A stretch of DNA of 64,000 nt from the NCBI RefSeq assembly GCF_900111905.1, contig NZ_FOKM01000001.1, forward strand, positions 310,001 through 374,000, read 5' to 3'. This DNA comes from Rhizobium sp. NFR07 (GTDB taxonomy: Bacteria > Pseudomonadota > Alphaproteobacteria > Rhizobiales > Rhizobiaceae). The notes beneath the pieces were generated by a model. That model searched no databases. It was not told where the DNA came from and saw only the letters and a list, made by a program, of their open reading frames with translations. Positions 1 through 8,967 of this stretch are shown piece by piece (within the stretch, counting starts at the first letter, position 1; the number at the start of each line of letters is the position of its first letter). Both the position numbers and the translations under genes were made by a program.

Positions 1-2
1 CG

Positions 3-80
3 CCGGTGGTGTCGTTAAGTTCGAGTCCGCTGCGGCCGACCTTTGCCCCCGGCGCGACCAGAATCCTGCAAATCAGATGA
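3..80 (+). CDS. C-terminal fragment of an upstream gene (partial)
   Basis: A reading frame open from the left edge ends in TGA at 78-80 and would end ...GATRILQIR. The ATG of the next gene (77) overlaps this stop as ATGA, the same coupling seen repeatedly further along this locus. That overlap is the only support; 25 codons are too few to assign a family. The frame of the next gene is also open to the left edge, so the fragment could be spurious. Confidence 0.3.
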   Translation, partial: PVVSLSSSPLRPTFAPGATRILQIR

Positions 81-2197
81 GGTCGCGCCTTGCCCCAACT
101 CTCGGCATACTCCTCTCCACAGTCGTTTCGCTGTCTGCGGAACCGGCAGACGAGCAACCGGACGCCGAAAAGATCCGGCACTTGCAGAAGACGATAAGAG
201 AAACAACCTGCGCCGAGGCGCCGGTGACAAGCTCCTTGAGGCTGGATGGCTCCCCATCGGGCGAGTTGTTGAAGTCTCTATCGGCGCCGCGATCGACATT
301 TTACGTCTCCCCAGATGGCGACGATACCTGGAGCGGCCGTCTTCCCAATCCAAATGCCGAGCGTACCGATGGACCTTTCGCCACGATTGAAAAAGCCCGT
401 GATAAGGCACGTAAGGAGGGCGCGAGCACGATTGCCCTTGGCGGGGGGAACTACTACCTCAAGCGGTCAATCGTCTTCGACAGACGTGACGCTGGCCTGA
501 TCGTCACCGCCAGATGCAACGAGGCTCCGGTCTTGCACGGTGGCCCGCGTGTATCCGGCTGGGTGTCACAGGGTGAAGGCCGCTGGACTGCGCCGCTCAA
601 ATTGCTGCCGGATCAGGAGTTGGGCCATCTCTTTGTAGGAGGCGTCCCACAAACTCAAGCGCGCCTCCCCGATGCACCTCTCGACGGAGACCCACGCAAG
701 GGATGGCTTTTCGCGGCCCGATGCCGGCCGGCGATCGACGAATGGCAGGGCAACACCCAATTCTGCTATCATGCCGGTGACATCCCGACCGCGATCGACA
801 CTGCAGGGCTCATGGCCCATATCGTCGGAGGGTTTCACCCCGGCAGCCAATGGGGAAGCGACACGCTTCCGGTAATGTCGATCGATAATTCACGCCGCAC
901 CGTCCACACCCAGGGTACGGGCTATTTCTTCACTGCGGAAGGCAGTCGGTACTTTCTCGCCGGCTCTGCTTCTCTTCTCAATGCTCCGGGCGAATGGTGG
1001 CATGACGCTGGTTCTGGCCGGCTCGACTATATAGCCTCGGATGAACAATTTTCCGGCTCTGACGTGACTGCAGGAGTGCTATCGACTTTTTTTCAGTTGG
1101 AGGACGCGGACGACATGGTCATCTCCGGACTTCAATTTGCCGACGGAGCACCGCAGGGCAGCGGCAAGGTATGGACCGATTCCAGGGGTTTTGGCGCCAT
1201 TCGGGTAGAAGATTCAGATCGCGTAAAGGTGCTCGGCAATACCCTGGAGGACATCGGCGTCGGCATTCATGCGTCCGAGAGCGACGACATATTGATCGCC
1301 GGGAACCTGATTGGGAACGTGGCCGGCAACGGCATTTACCTCGGGACGACCTATGGCACGTTCGGAAAATCGAATGGCGCCAGGATATTGTCGAACCATA
1401 TCCACGACATCGGAAAGGTCTATTTCGAAACTGCCGGAATTTGGTTCCAAGCGGCCGACCGTGTCAGAATTGCCGGGAACCTGATCGAAAATGCTGCGCA
1501 GTTCGGTATTGCCGGAGGCTCGCTATGGGGCCCGGAGGACGCCGTCTATGACGCGATCATTGAACATAACGTGGTTCGAAACGCCAATCAGCAGACAGCG
1601 GATGGCGGCGCAGTCAAGATGATGGGCGAGCAGGAAGACCTCCTCAACAGCAGCATTCGCTACAATGTCGTGACCGGGACAACTCATCTCATGAACCGGA
1701 TAGATGGAACCTTCTGGCCGAACGGATATGAGAATATCGACGAATGGCCTTCTCCCATCAGCTGGGCGATCTATACCGACGGGAAGGCAAGTGGCGTGCG
1801 CATCGAAGGGAATGTTCTCTCCGGCAACGTATCCGGCATCGGCATCAATGGTGGCTGGAGCAACGTAGTGACAGGGAACGTCATCATGGGTGGATCCGGC
1901 GCCGCTTTTCGCGTCGACGACGCCACCGGTGGCGATTGGCATCCACCATGGGCAGGCCCAAATCGAATCGAGGACAATAGAGTCTCCATAGATCGCGCAG
2001 ACGGGATCGCGGCGTATGTTCACGCTCCCCACCATGGGGCCGGGTATGTGCGGTTCGCGCGCAATCGCTATCGCGGCAATCTCAATAACCAGAGCTTCCG
2101 GGTACACCCCGAGATCATGCCTTCAGGAGATGCCGGCAGCCTTGCCGATCTTCAGAAGGCCGGAATGGATACAGGCAGCACCGTGGGCTCTGAATAG
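77..2197 (+). CDS. Secreted right-handed parallel beta-helix protein
   Basis: A 706-residue protein beginning with a Sec-type signal (MRSRLAPTLGILLSTVVSLSA). From about residue 75 it has the FYVSPDGDDTWSGR...GPFATIEKARD opening typical of DUF1565-like pectate-lyase-fold proteins. Repeated strands rich in Asn and Gly follow (IAGNLIGNVAGNGIYLG, RIAGNLIENAAQFGI, RIEGNVLSGNVSGIGI), as in a right-handed beta-helix. Such proteins are polysaccharide lyases, hydrolases, epimerases or binding proteins. Its place at the head of a polysaccharide locus suggests it trims or modifies the exported glycan, which is inference; no catalytic residues could be assigned. Shine-Dalgarno sequence is weak and the frame is open upstream, but the signal peptide and ATGA overlap support this start. 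Confidence 0.85.
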   Translation: MRSRLAPTLGILLSTVVSLSAEPADEQPDAEKIRHLQKTIRETTCAEAPVTSSLRLDGSPSGELLKSLSAPRSTFYVSPDGDDTWSGRLPNPNAERTDGPFATIEKARDKARKEGASTIALGGGNYYLKRSIVFDRRDAGLIVTARCNEAPVLHGGPRVSGWVSQGEGRWTAPLKLLPDQELGHLFVGGVPQTQARLPDAPLDGDPRKGWLFAARCRPAIDEWQGNTQFCYHAGDIPTAIDTAGLMAHIVGGFHPGSQWGSDTLPVMSIDNSRRTVHTQGTGYFFTAEGSRYFLAGSASLLNAPGEWWHDAGSGRLDYIASDEQFSGSDVTAGVLSTFFQLEDADDMVISGLQFADGAPQGSGKVWTDSRGFGAIRVEDSDRVKVLGNTLEDIGVGIHASESDDILIAGNLIGNVAGNGIYLGTTYGTFGKSNGARILSNHIHDIGKVYFETAGIWFQAADRVRIAGNLIENAAQFGIAGGSLWGPEDAVYDAIIEHNVVRNANQQTADGGAVKMMGEQEDLLNSSIRYNVVTGTTHLMNRIDGTFWPNGYENIDEWPSPISWAIYTDGKASGVRIEGNVLSGNVSGIGINGGWSNVVTGNVIMGGSGAAFRVDDATGGDWHPPWAGPNRIEDNRVSIDRADGIAAYVHAPHHGAGYVRFARNRYRGNLNNQSFRVHPEIMPSGDAGSLADLQKAGMDTGSTVGSE

Positions 2198-2454
2198 CTC
2201 AATGGCACGAAAGCGCCGTATCCGATGCGGCGAGACGAATTGCGCGTGCCGGACCAAGCTTCCGGCTACTAGGCCATGCGCATTTAAAGCTGTGCTTACT
2301 AGGCTACGACAAGCCATTTCCTCCCCCCGGCTGCATCAATGCTATAAGATGAGCTGCCCGCATCTCGGCTGCGTAGCGACTGCTGAACCCCGCCTGAGGG
2401 GCGGCAAGTAATCTCCGGCACCGCCGCACGATATTACAGCTGGCATCGAAATGC

Positions 2455-3183
2455 GTGACATCATCACAACCAAGAAAGAGGCAACTGCCAGCATCCCGAG
2501 AAATACAAAACGGGTGTGTGAAAATGGCCGGCAATCTCGAGCGCAGTACTCTTCGCGGGGCGCCCCTCGCTGAAATCGCGGTGTTGACTATGACCGCTAT
2601 CGGACTGGGCTTTGTCATGGAGGTGATGATCCTGGCCGCGAGATTTCTGGCGTCCGATAGCCTGCCGGTACTCGTTTTTATCCTCGCGGAATTGTGGCAG
2701 CAGGTGGCCTGGTCCTTCCTGATCTGCTCCGCACTCACTCTCGCAAGCATAATCGCCGAACGGCGGCTGATGCTTAACATGTTCCTCTCCATGGCGTTGA
2801 CCCCCGTGGCGCTCATCGGGACAAAAGCCTTTCAGAAAGGCATCGGTGCCATTCTGTCGTTGCCGTCAGAGGCAGACGATGCGTACATCGTGACGCTCTT
2901 CGTCGGCCGCGCGCTCGAATACGCCCTGTTGAGCATGCTGTTACTTGTGTTGCGGCTGCGCGGTGATGTGCAGTTCCATAAATTCCTCAGTGCCGGCGTT
3001 CTTGTCGCGGTAATGATAGGCCTTCCGATCGGCCTGCGAATTTCAGATCACTCGGGAACGGCGGCCGAACAGCTGGGAAAAGTGCTGAACGAGGTCGGAT
3101 GGCCGATCTTGTGTGCCTGCTTTGTCTATGGGACCGCGAAGCTACGCCTTCCTGCTATACAGGACACATCCAAATTCCGCTGA
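2455..3183 (+). CDS. Multi-pass membrane protein of unknown function
   Basis: Not recognised. The protein has about six hydrophobic segments (for example IAVLTMTAIGLGFVMEVMIL, the segment around WSFLICSALTLASII, and YALLSMLLLVLRL) and a short cytosolic-looking tail, so it is an inner-membrane protein. The frame opens at a GTG (2455), but an ATG at 2524 gives MAGNLERSTLRG and may be the true start, since the first 23 residues are hydrophilic and unlike a membrane N-terminus; neither start has a good Shine-Dalgarno sequence. It lies between the beta-helix gene and the glycosyltransferase gene, with gaps of about 260 and 400 bases, so it may be transcribed separately. A role in glycan assembly is possible but rests on position only. 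Confidence 0.65.
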   Translation: MTSSQPRKRQLPASREIQNGCVKMAGNLERSTLRGAPLAEIAVLTMTAIGLGFVMEVMILAARFLASDSLPVLVFILAELWQQVAWSFLICSALTLASIIAERRLMLNMFLSMALTPVALIGTKAFQKGIGAILSLPSEADDAYIVTLFVGRALEYALLSMLLLVLRLRGDVQFHKFLSAGVLVAVMIGLPIGLRISDHSGTAAEQLGKVLNEVGWPILCACFVYGTAKLRLPAIQDTSKFR

Positions 3184-3587
3184 TCTTCGCGCGACGAGCC
3201 CCGCCAACAAAACTCCGGACCCGATCTCGAGCCTGTATGTTGGCCGCGCCAGAACTCACGATCGCCGGACCCATTGGCTTTCGAATGCGACCAGGAGCTT
3301 TACTGGCAATGTCGCTGTTCAAAAAATGCACCTAGTCAAGGGACTGCCTTCGTCTTTAAGTTTGCACAAGGACAAGGCCAGACAGCCATTTTGAAGTAAC
3401 ACGCGTCAAAAGGATGAGCCATTCGGACGGAAACCGCATGGCGTTACTTCAAATATTGTAGGACCCGACAGTGCGAATGCAGAAATGTTGAGCCTTCTCT
3501 ACGTCTATTAGCTGGAACGTAAAGTATGGAGGCCATCGGCGCGGCCGCGTATCCTCGTGCAGAATTCAACTCGCGAGAACGCAGATA
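3184..3587. other. 404-base gap with an 11-base inverted repeat
   Basis: No credible gene is seen. The gap contains an exact inverted repeat, TTTGAAGTAAC at 3390-3400 and GTTACTTCAAA at 3443-3453, separated by 42 bases. It stands about 135 bases before the glycosyltransferase start and is not followed by a T run, so it resembles a two-half-site regulator target or an RNA leader fold more than a terminator. No clear promoter boxes were found. Confidence 0.4.
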
Positions 3588-4433
3588 ATGACACAGGTGG
3601 CAGCGGGCGGCAGGCAGACCTCGACTCTCGATCCGAAGGGCCAATTGGCCTGGACAAACGTCCTCGGAGTGCGCGTATCGGCGGTCAATCTGGAAAGTGC
3701 GACGGGGCTTATCCAGCAGGCGATAGAGGATGGCAAGAGGGAATATGTGTGTGTCCGCGACGCGCATGGCGTCGTTCGGTGCCAGAACGACGCCAAGCTC
3801 AGGTCCATCCATAACCGGGCATTCCTGGTAACACCCGATGGCATGCCTCTGGTATGGGCTTTGAAACATGCAGGACATCTGGAGAGCGACAGAGTCTACG
3901 GACCCGACCTGATGTTATCCGTCTTCGATACCGGACGAGAAAAAGGTGTACGTCACTTTTTTTACGGTGCAACGGCCACGACCCTCGATCAGCTCAGGGA
4001 TCGGCTTCTCGCCAAGTTTCCAGACGCGCAGATAGTCGGCTCATATTCCCCACCCTTCCGCGAATTGACGCTTCAGGAGGAAGTGGAAGCGGCGGATCTG
4101 ATAAACCGGTCGGGCGCAGATATCGTCTGGGTGGGGCTCAGCAGTCCCAAACAGGAGCTCTGGATGGCTCGCATGCGCGATCGCCTGGAACCTTCGATGC
4201 TGATCGGTGTCGGAGCGGCGGTCGACTTTCATGCAGGTCTCAAGCGCCAGGCCCCGAAGATCATTCAAAGAAGCGGCTTCGAGTGGGCGTTTCGCCTTCT
4301 TTGCGAGCCGCGAAGGCTCTGGCGGCGCTACGCCGTTGTCGTGCCGACATTCATATCACTGACCCTATTGCAAAGGCTTGGACTTCGGAAGTTTCCGATC
4401 GAAGACGAGGTTTATGCATCGGTCGCGTCATGA
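3588..4433 (+). CDS. WecG/TagA/CpsF family glycosyltransferase
   Basis: A 281-residue soluble glycosyltransferase of family GT26. Family marks are the ALK-preceding TPDGMPLVW motif around residues 83-91, the YGPDLM segment, FYGATATTLDQL, and the WVGLSSPKQELWM motif followed by GVGAAVDFHAG and the RSGFEWAFRL-CEPRRLWRRY tail. These enzymes add a sugar to an undecaprenyl-pyrophosphate-linked sugar at the cytosolic face of the inner membrane. It lies 27 bases upstream of the initiating sugar-phosphate transferase, so it probably adds the second residue of the repeat unit. Donor sugar cannot be told from sequence. Shine-Dalgarno sequence is weak. Confidence 0.92.
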   Translation: MTQVAAGGRQTSTLDPKGQLAWTNVLGVRVSAVNLESATGLIQQAIEDGKREYVCVRDAHGVVRCQNDAKLRSIHNRAFLVTPDGMPLVWALKHAGHLESDRVYGPDLMLSVFDTGREKGVRHFFYGATATTLDQLRDRLLAKFPDAQIVGSYSPPFRELTLQEEVEAADLINRSGADIVWVGLSSPKQELWMARMRDRLEPSMLIGVGAAVDFHAGLKRQAPKIIQRSGFEWAFRLLCEPRRLWRRYAVVVPTFISLTLLQRLGLRKFPIEDEVYASVAS

Positions 4434-4460
4434 AAAATTCCGTAGGGGGAGCTTACGATC

Positions 4461-5960
4461 ATGTCATCACTTGCGTCACCAGCAATGGCGCCCGGCGTGG
4501 CAAAGGCAAACAGCGCGAATGACACGGCCATGCGCTCTGTTCCGACGAGCCCCGCCACACTCGGATCCAGTCCCGCGAACAATAACGAATACGTCCGACA
4601 GCCCGCGCCGGAAAGGTCCTTCATTCCGCGCTGGATGTCAGCGCGGATCGCAACGTCCACGTTTTTGATCGTTGGAGATGTGGCAAGCTACTTCGCGGCC
4701 TACTCTTTTCTCCGGCCTCTTCTTCCGGGCAGTACGGGAGACACGCTGGTGGAACGCACTTTCGCCCTCGCAGCCCTGGCCACAATCATTCTCTATGCGT
4801 CGGCTTCGCTTTATCCTGGCTACAGGCTTCATGGCCACGAGCATCTCCGCAGGCGTATAATGGCCTCCATCAAAATTGCGGCCCTCACTGCTATCGGGGC
4901 GGTCGTGCTGCCGGGTGAATCCCAATTGCTACTTGCTATCTTCGGCTTTCTCTGCGTGGCCCTGATAGTCCAACCCGCCATGCATTGGACTGTACGGGGG
5001 ATGTGCCGGCGCCTTGGGATATGGGGAGACAGAGCTGCGATCATAGCGGGGGGAAACCACACCCAGGCGCTCATCGCACATTTCGCCGACAACTGGCAGT
5101 ATGGCATTCGCGCAGAAGCCTTCTCGTCCGACATGGCAGAGATATCCCCTGATCGGAGGCCATCCATCGCGTTGATTACCGGCGACGCCGATTCACCTGT
5201 CGCCGAGTTGGCAACGATGCGCCGAACATTCGCAGAGGTCATTCTGCTTTCGGACACACCGAGACTCAAGGTGACTGGCGTCCGGCCTGCGGATATCGGC
5301 GGTGAGATCGGCGTCCGCCTGGCCGCGGGCGAAAGGTTGGCAAACTTCAGTCTGCTGCGCCGGGCCGTAGACCTCGCGATTGCAGTTCCCGCCATTCTGA
5401 TGGTTACACCCTTCATGCTGGTTGCGGCGGCTGCGATTTATGCGATCGATCCGGGCCCCATCTTCTTCAGGCAGGCGAGGGAGGGCTTGTCCGGCAAGAC
5501 GCTCTACGTCCTGAAGCTGAGGACAATGTATACCGACGCGGAACAGCGCCTTGAGGCATTGTTTCGTGATAACCCGGCCATGCAGGCCGAGTGGGCAACG
5601 CATTTCAAGCTGAAGCGAGACCCGCGCATCCTGCCGGTAATCGGCAACGCCCTTCGCTCGACGAGCTTTGACGAGCTTCCGCAACTGATCAACATCATCA
5701 TGGGGGAGATGGCCATCGTCGGACCGCGGCCCTTCCCCGAATACCACCTCCGGGCGATGGATAGCGAGTTTCGCGACAAGCGGTGCTCGGTCACGCCGGG
5801 GCTGACGGGGCTGTGGCAGATATCCGGACGCAGCAATACCGATCTCGAACTGCAGCAGCAGCTCGACGAATTCTACATCGACAACAAGTCCCTTTGGTTC
5901 GACTGGCACATCCTCCTGAGCACGATCCCCGCAGTCTTGAAGCGCAGTGGTGCTTGCTGA
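4461..5960 (+). CDS. Undecaprenyl-phosphate sugar-1-phosphate transferase
   Basis: A 499-residue polyprenyl glycosylphosphotransferase, the membrane enzyme that starts a repeat unit by moving a sugar-1-phosphate to undecaprenyl phosphate. The N-terminal half has several membrane segments (about residues 70-165) and a CoA-binding-like soluble domain. From about residue 302 the bacterial sugar transferase domain is clear: DLAIAVPAILMVTPFML, DPGPIFFRQAREG, LKLRTMYTDAE, SFDELPQLINI, IVGPRPF and TPGLTGLWQISGRS. This full-length architecture is WbaP/ExoY-like. A strong GGGGGAG lies nine bases before the ATG. The first 60 residues are low-complexity and polar. It is probably co-transcribed with the glycosyltransferase before it and the decarboxylase after it. 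Confidence 0.94.
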   Translation: MSSLASPAMAPGVAKANSANDTAMRSVPTSPATLGSSPANNNEYVRQPAPERSFIPRWMSARIATSTFLIVGDVASYFAAYSFLRPLLPGSTGDTLVERTFALAALATIILYASASLYPGYRLHGHEHLRRRIMASIKIAALTAIGAVVLPGESQLLLAIFGFLCVALIVQPAMHWTVRGMCRRLGIWGDRAAIIAGGNHTQALIAHFADNWQYGIRAEAFSSDMAEISPDRRPSIALITGDADSPVAELATMRRTFAEVILLSDTPRLKVTGVRPADIGGEIGVRLAAGERLANFSLLRRAVDLAIAVPAILMVTPFMLVAAAAIYAIDPGPIFFRQAREGLSGKTLYVLKLRTMYTDAEQRLEALFRDNPAMQAEWATHFKLKRDPRILPVIGNALRSTSFDELPQLINIIMGEMAIVGPRPFPEYHLRAMDSEFRDKRCSVTPGLTGLWQISGRSNTDLELQQQLDEFYIDNKSLWFDWHILLSTIPAVLKRSGAC

Positions 5961-6008
5961 GCTGTTGCTCCGTTTCGCACTGCAGAACACCAACAATGGA
6001 GCATAGCA

Positions 6009-7049
6009 ATGCACGCATACAAGCGAGTCATGGTTACTGGTGGCGCCGGGTTCTTGGGGTCATTTCTCTGCGAAAAGCTTCTGGCAGAAGGCAACGACGT
6101 TCTCTGCGTAGACAACTACTACACCGGTTCGCGCAGCAATGTTCTGCATCTTCTCGACGATCCCCATTTCGAGATCATTCGCCACGACGTGACCTTCCCG
6201 CTCTATGTCGAAGTCGACGAGATCTACAATCTGGCCTGCCCGGCGTCTCCGGTCCACTACCAGCTCGATCCGGTGCAGACCGTTAAGACCAATGTGCACG
6301 GCGCCATCAACATGCTCGGCCTGGCGAAGCGCACCGGGGCCAAGATCCTGCAGACTTCGACGAGCGAGGTATACGGAGATCCGACAGTTCATCCGCAGCC
6401 TGAAGGCTATCGCGGAAGCGTCAATCCGATCGGGCCCCGGGCGTGTTATGACGAGGGGAAACGCTGCGCTGAAACGCTGTTCTTCGACTACCATCGTCAA
6501 TATGGCGTAGAGATCAGGGTGGCCCGGATCTTCAATACCTATGGGCCGCGCATGCACCCCAATGATGGCCGTGTCGTCTCGAACTTCATCGTTCAGGCGC
6601 TCCGCAACGAGCCGATCACGATCTTCGGAAATGGCACCCAAACACGGTCGTTCTGCTATGTCGATGATCTGATCGACGGCCTGATGCGCCTGATGGGCGC
6701 ACCGAATGGTGTGACGGGCCCAATCAACCTCGGCAATCCCGGCGAATTCCAGATCCGTGAACTGGCCGAAATGGTCGTGGAGATGACGGGGTCGCGATCG
6801 GAGATCGTATTCCATCCTCTACCCGTAGATGACCCGACGCAGCGTAAACCGGACATCAGCCGGGCAAAGCAGGACCTCGGCTGGCAACCGGCAATAAGCC
6901 TGCGCGAGGGTCTAGAAAAGACGATAGCCTATTTCGAATGGGCACTTTCCGACGCAGGCGGCAAGTCGAGACCCTCTATTCCGCAAGCGGCTTACCCGCA
7001 TCGAGCGTCTTCAAACGCCGACGTCATCGTTCCAGAGGTCGTGCGATAG
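6009..7049 (+). CDS. uxs: UDP-glucuronate decarboxylase (UDP-xylose synthase)
   Basis: A 346-residue extended short-chain dehydrogenase. The NAD-binding GGAGFLG is at residues 11-17 and the catalytic Tyr147-x3-Lys151 sits in RACYDEGK. The UXS-specific stretches are intact: [59 protein letters not shown] and [15 protein letters not shown]. The family converts UDP-glucuronate to UDP-xylose and CO2 in the cytosol, which predicts xylose (or a sugar derived from it) in the local glycan. GGAG lies seven bases before the ATG. Only five bases separate it from the next gene. Confidence 0.95.
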   Translation: MHAYKRVMVTGGAGFLGSFLCEKLLAEGNDVLCVDNYYTGSRSNVLHLLDDPHFEIIRHDVTFPLYVEVDEIYNLACPASPVHYQLDPVQTVKTNVHGAINMLGLAKRTGAKILQTSTSEVYGDPTVHPQPEGYRGSVNPIGPRACYDEGKRCAETLFFDYHRQYGVEIRVARIFNTYGPRMHPNDGRVVSNFIVQALRNEPITIFGNGTQTRSFCYVDDLIDGLMRLMGAPNGVTGPINLGNPGEFQIRELAEMVVEMTGSRSEIVFHPLPVDDPTQRKPDISRAKQDLGWQPAISLREGLEKTIAYFEWALSDAGGKSRPSIPQAAYPHRASSNADVIVPEVVR

Positions 7050-7053
7050 ACAC

Positions 7054-8868
7054 ATGCATCGTCAAGAGAGAGACTATCGCAAGCCGAGGCTGGTGTTCTT
7101 CCAATGGGATCATCAGCCCAATGCGAACGCCGCCGGCTACCTGCTGCTGCATATGCAGCAGCAGGCGAAATGCCTCGGAACCCATTTCGATGTCGTGGTG
7201 GTGAACCATGACTGCGACTATGCCGAAATATGTGACCGGTACGAACCGGATCTGACATTGTTTGAAAGCGGTTATAGGTCACACGGATCTTGCCGCATAA
7301 AAATCACCAATACCCGTGCCCATGCGGAGATACCGAAACTCGGCCTTCACAACGCCGACCCGTGGTGCGATCGGCGCGCCGGCTTCCTGTCCGACATGCA
7401 GCAATGGGGAATTGAAACATATTTCGCCATCGGGACCATGACGCCGAAATACATGCCCGAGCTGAAAGACAATCTTTTCGTCTGGGCAAACTTCATCGAC
7501 CCTGACGTCTATCGCGATTATGGCCAGCAGAAGATCATTCCGGTCACGCTCACAGGCCAGGTCTATGGCCTCTACCCCTGGCGACAGAAGGTCCTGCCTT
7601 TGATCCAGGATCACTATCCCTGTCTGGTGTCGCCACAACACAGCTACCAAAGCAAGTTGGCCGCGCAGCTATTGTCGGGCGAAGCGTATGCCCGCGTCCT
7701 CAATGCGAGCTTCATCGTTCCAACCTGCGGAACCCAGGCCGGCGAGGTAGTACGTAAACACTTCGAGATTCCGGGAGCAAATGCCTGTCTGGTTACCGAG
7801 CGCACTGCAGCGGTAGAGGCCGCAGGCTTTGTCGATATGGAAAACTGCGTCTTTGCGGACGACCGCGACGTGGTCGAGCGGCTTGAATATCTCTTCGCTC
7901 GTCCGGACGAAATGCAGCGCATTACCGCAGCGGGCCACGAACTGGTTCATTCACGCCATACGCTCAAGCACAGGCCGCAGATATATCAATGGTTCGTGCT
8001 GAAAAAAGGTTTGAAGCCCGGCGAGCGGATTATCCAGACGCGACCTTTCGGTGATCTTTCGAAGGTTGATAGCGGATCCCGGCGCGCAAACGTCCACATC
8101 GTCGGAAAGGCGAGTGACCGCGAATTGCTGAGGCATGGCGACATGCTACTTTGGCAGGGCCGAATTGAGGATGCAAAGCATTGCTATACCCGCTGCCAGG
8201 AATACGTGTCCTACCTGCCGGAGGCAAAATTCCGTCTCGCCATCTGCGCCTTGCAAGAAGGGAATCCGGATCAAGCCTACACGCTTCTGGTCGATCTGGT
8301 CGAAATAACAATGATCGACTACGGGGCCGCTGATCCGGATCCCGTCGAATGGGCATATTTGCTTCTTGCACTGGCATGCAAAGGCGATCTTGAGCAGGCG
8401 CGAAAATTGCAGGACTTCTATCCGGCATTGTCGCATGGCGAGCTCAGGCGCGTCCGCAGTGTCCTCAAACGAACTGCACTCGACGAGGAGCCACGGCACG
8501 CGCAGGACCGAAAAAGCATTCACAGGCTGCCGGAGCGCAACGATACAGAATGGCTTGCATGGTGTGCCGATATTCTTGAACGCTGCCGGCAACCCGACCT
8601 TTCAGCCGCTCTTCGCATCAGTGCTCCTGCTGGACACGGCCGGTCCACGGCTTCCAGAGGCTTCAGATCGGATTTGGACTGGCGCCGTCGGTTCTATTCT
8701 TTTGTGGACAGCATGATGACCAAGCTGCACCTGGGCAAGCTGAAGCCCAACGTCCCCCCTTTGCCGGAGTTCCGATATCTGCAGCAACTCACGCGAGGCC
8801 TTGTTCCTCAGTCGCATCGCACCGCGTTGCGCAGACTAAAAGTAGCACTTTTCGGATCCCCACCATGA
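7054..8868 (+). CDS. CgeB-like glycosyltransferase with helical repeat C-terminus
   Basis: A 604-residue protein. Residues 1 to about 330 resemble the spore-coat CgeB/DUF3880 kind of GT-B glycosyltransferase: an opening LVFFQWDHQPNANAAGY, an HNADPW site, a central IVPTCGTQAGEVVRKHFEIPGANACLVTE switch, and an FADDRDVVERLEYL-F...EMQRITAAGHELVHSRHT ending that is typical of CgeB C-termini. Residues of about 360-500 look like TPR-type helices (RHGDMLLWQGRIEDAKHCY, EAKFRLAICALQEGNPDQAY). The last 100 residues are basic and unassigned. It probably adds a sugar to the repeat unit in the cytosol. The assignment is from motif memory; a non-transferase role is possible. Confidence 0.7.
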   Translation: MHRQERDYRKPRLVFFQWDHQPNANAAGYLLLHMQQQAKCLGTHFDVVVVNHDCDYAEICDRYEPDLTLFESGYRSHGSCRIKITNTRAHAEIPKLGLHNADPWCDRRAGFLSDMQQWGIETYFAIGTMTPKYMPELKDNLFVWANFIDPDVYRDYGQQKIIPVTLTGQVYGLYPWRQKVLPLIQDHYPCLVSPQHSYQSKLAAQLLSGEAYARVLNASFIVPTCGTQAGEVVRKHFEIPGANACLVTERTAAVEAAGFVDMENCVFADDRDVVERLEYLFARPDEMQRITAAGHELVHSRHTLKHRPQIYQWFVLKKGLKPGERIIQTRPFGDLSKVDSGSRRANVHIVGKASDRELLRHGDMLLWQGRIEDAKHCYTRCQEYVSYLPEAKFRLAICALQEGNPDQAYTLLVDLVEITMIDYGAADPDPVEWAYLLLALACKGDLEQARKLQDFYPALSHGELRRVRSVLKRTALDEEPRHAQDRKSIHRLPERNDTEWLAWCADILERCRQPDLSAALRISAPAGHGRSTASRGFRSDLDWRRRFYSFVDSMMTKLHLGKLKPNVPPLPEFRYLQQLTRGLVPQSHRTALRRLKVALFGSPP

Positions 8869-8875
8869 GAAACCG

Positions 8876-8958
8876 ATCCGATTTCGCGGCGTCTCTCAAT
8901 AAAGGAGTTTGATATCAGCGGCCAATCTCAGGCGGTAGGGACGTCATGCAAATCGGAT
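8876..8958. repeat. Inverted repeat between convergent genes
   Basis: ATCCGATTT at 8876-8884 and AAATCGGAT at 8950-8958 are exact reverse complements flanking most of the 99 bases between two convergent genes. It could form a long-loop stem that limits read-through, but there is no T run on either side, so terminator function is uncertain. Confidence 0.3.
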
Positions 8959-8967
8959 AGGAAGGCA

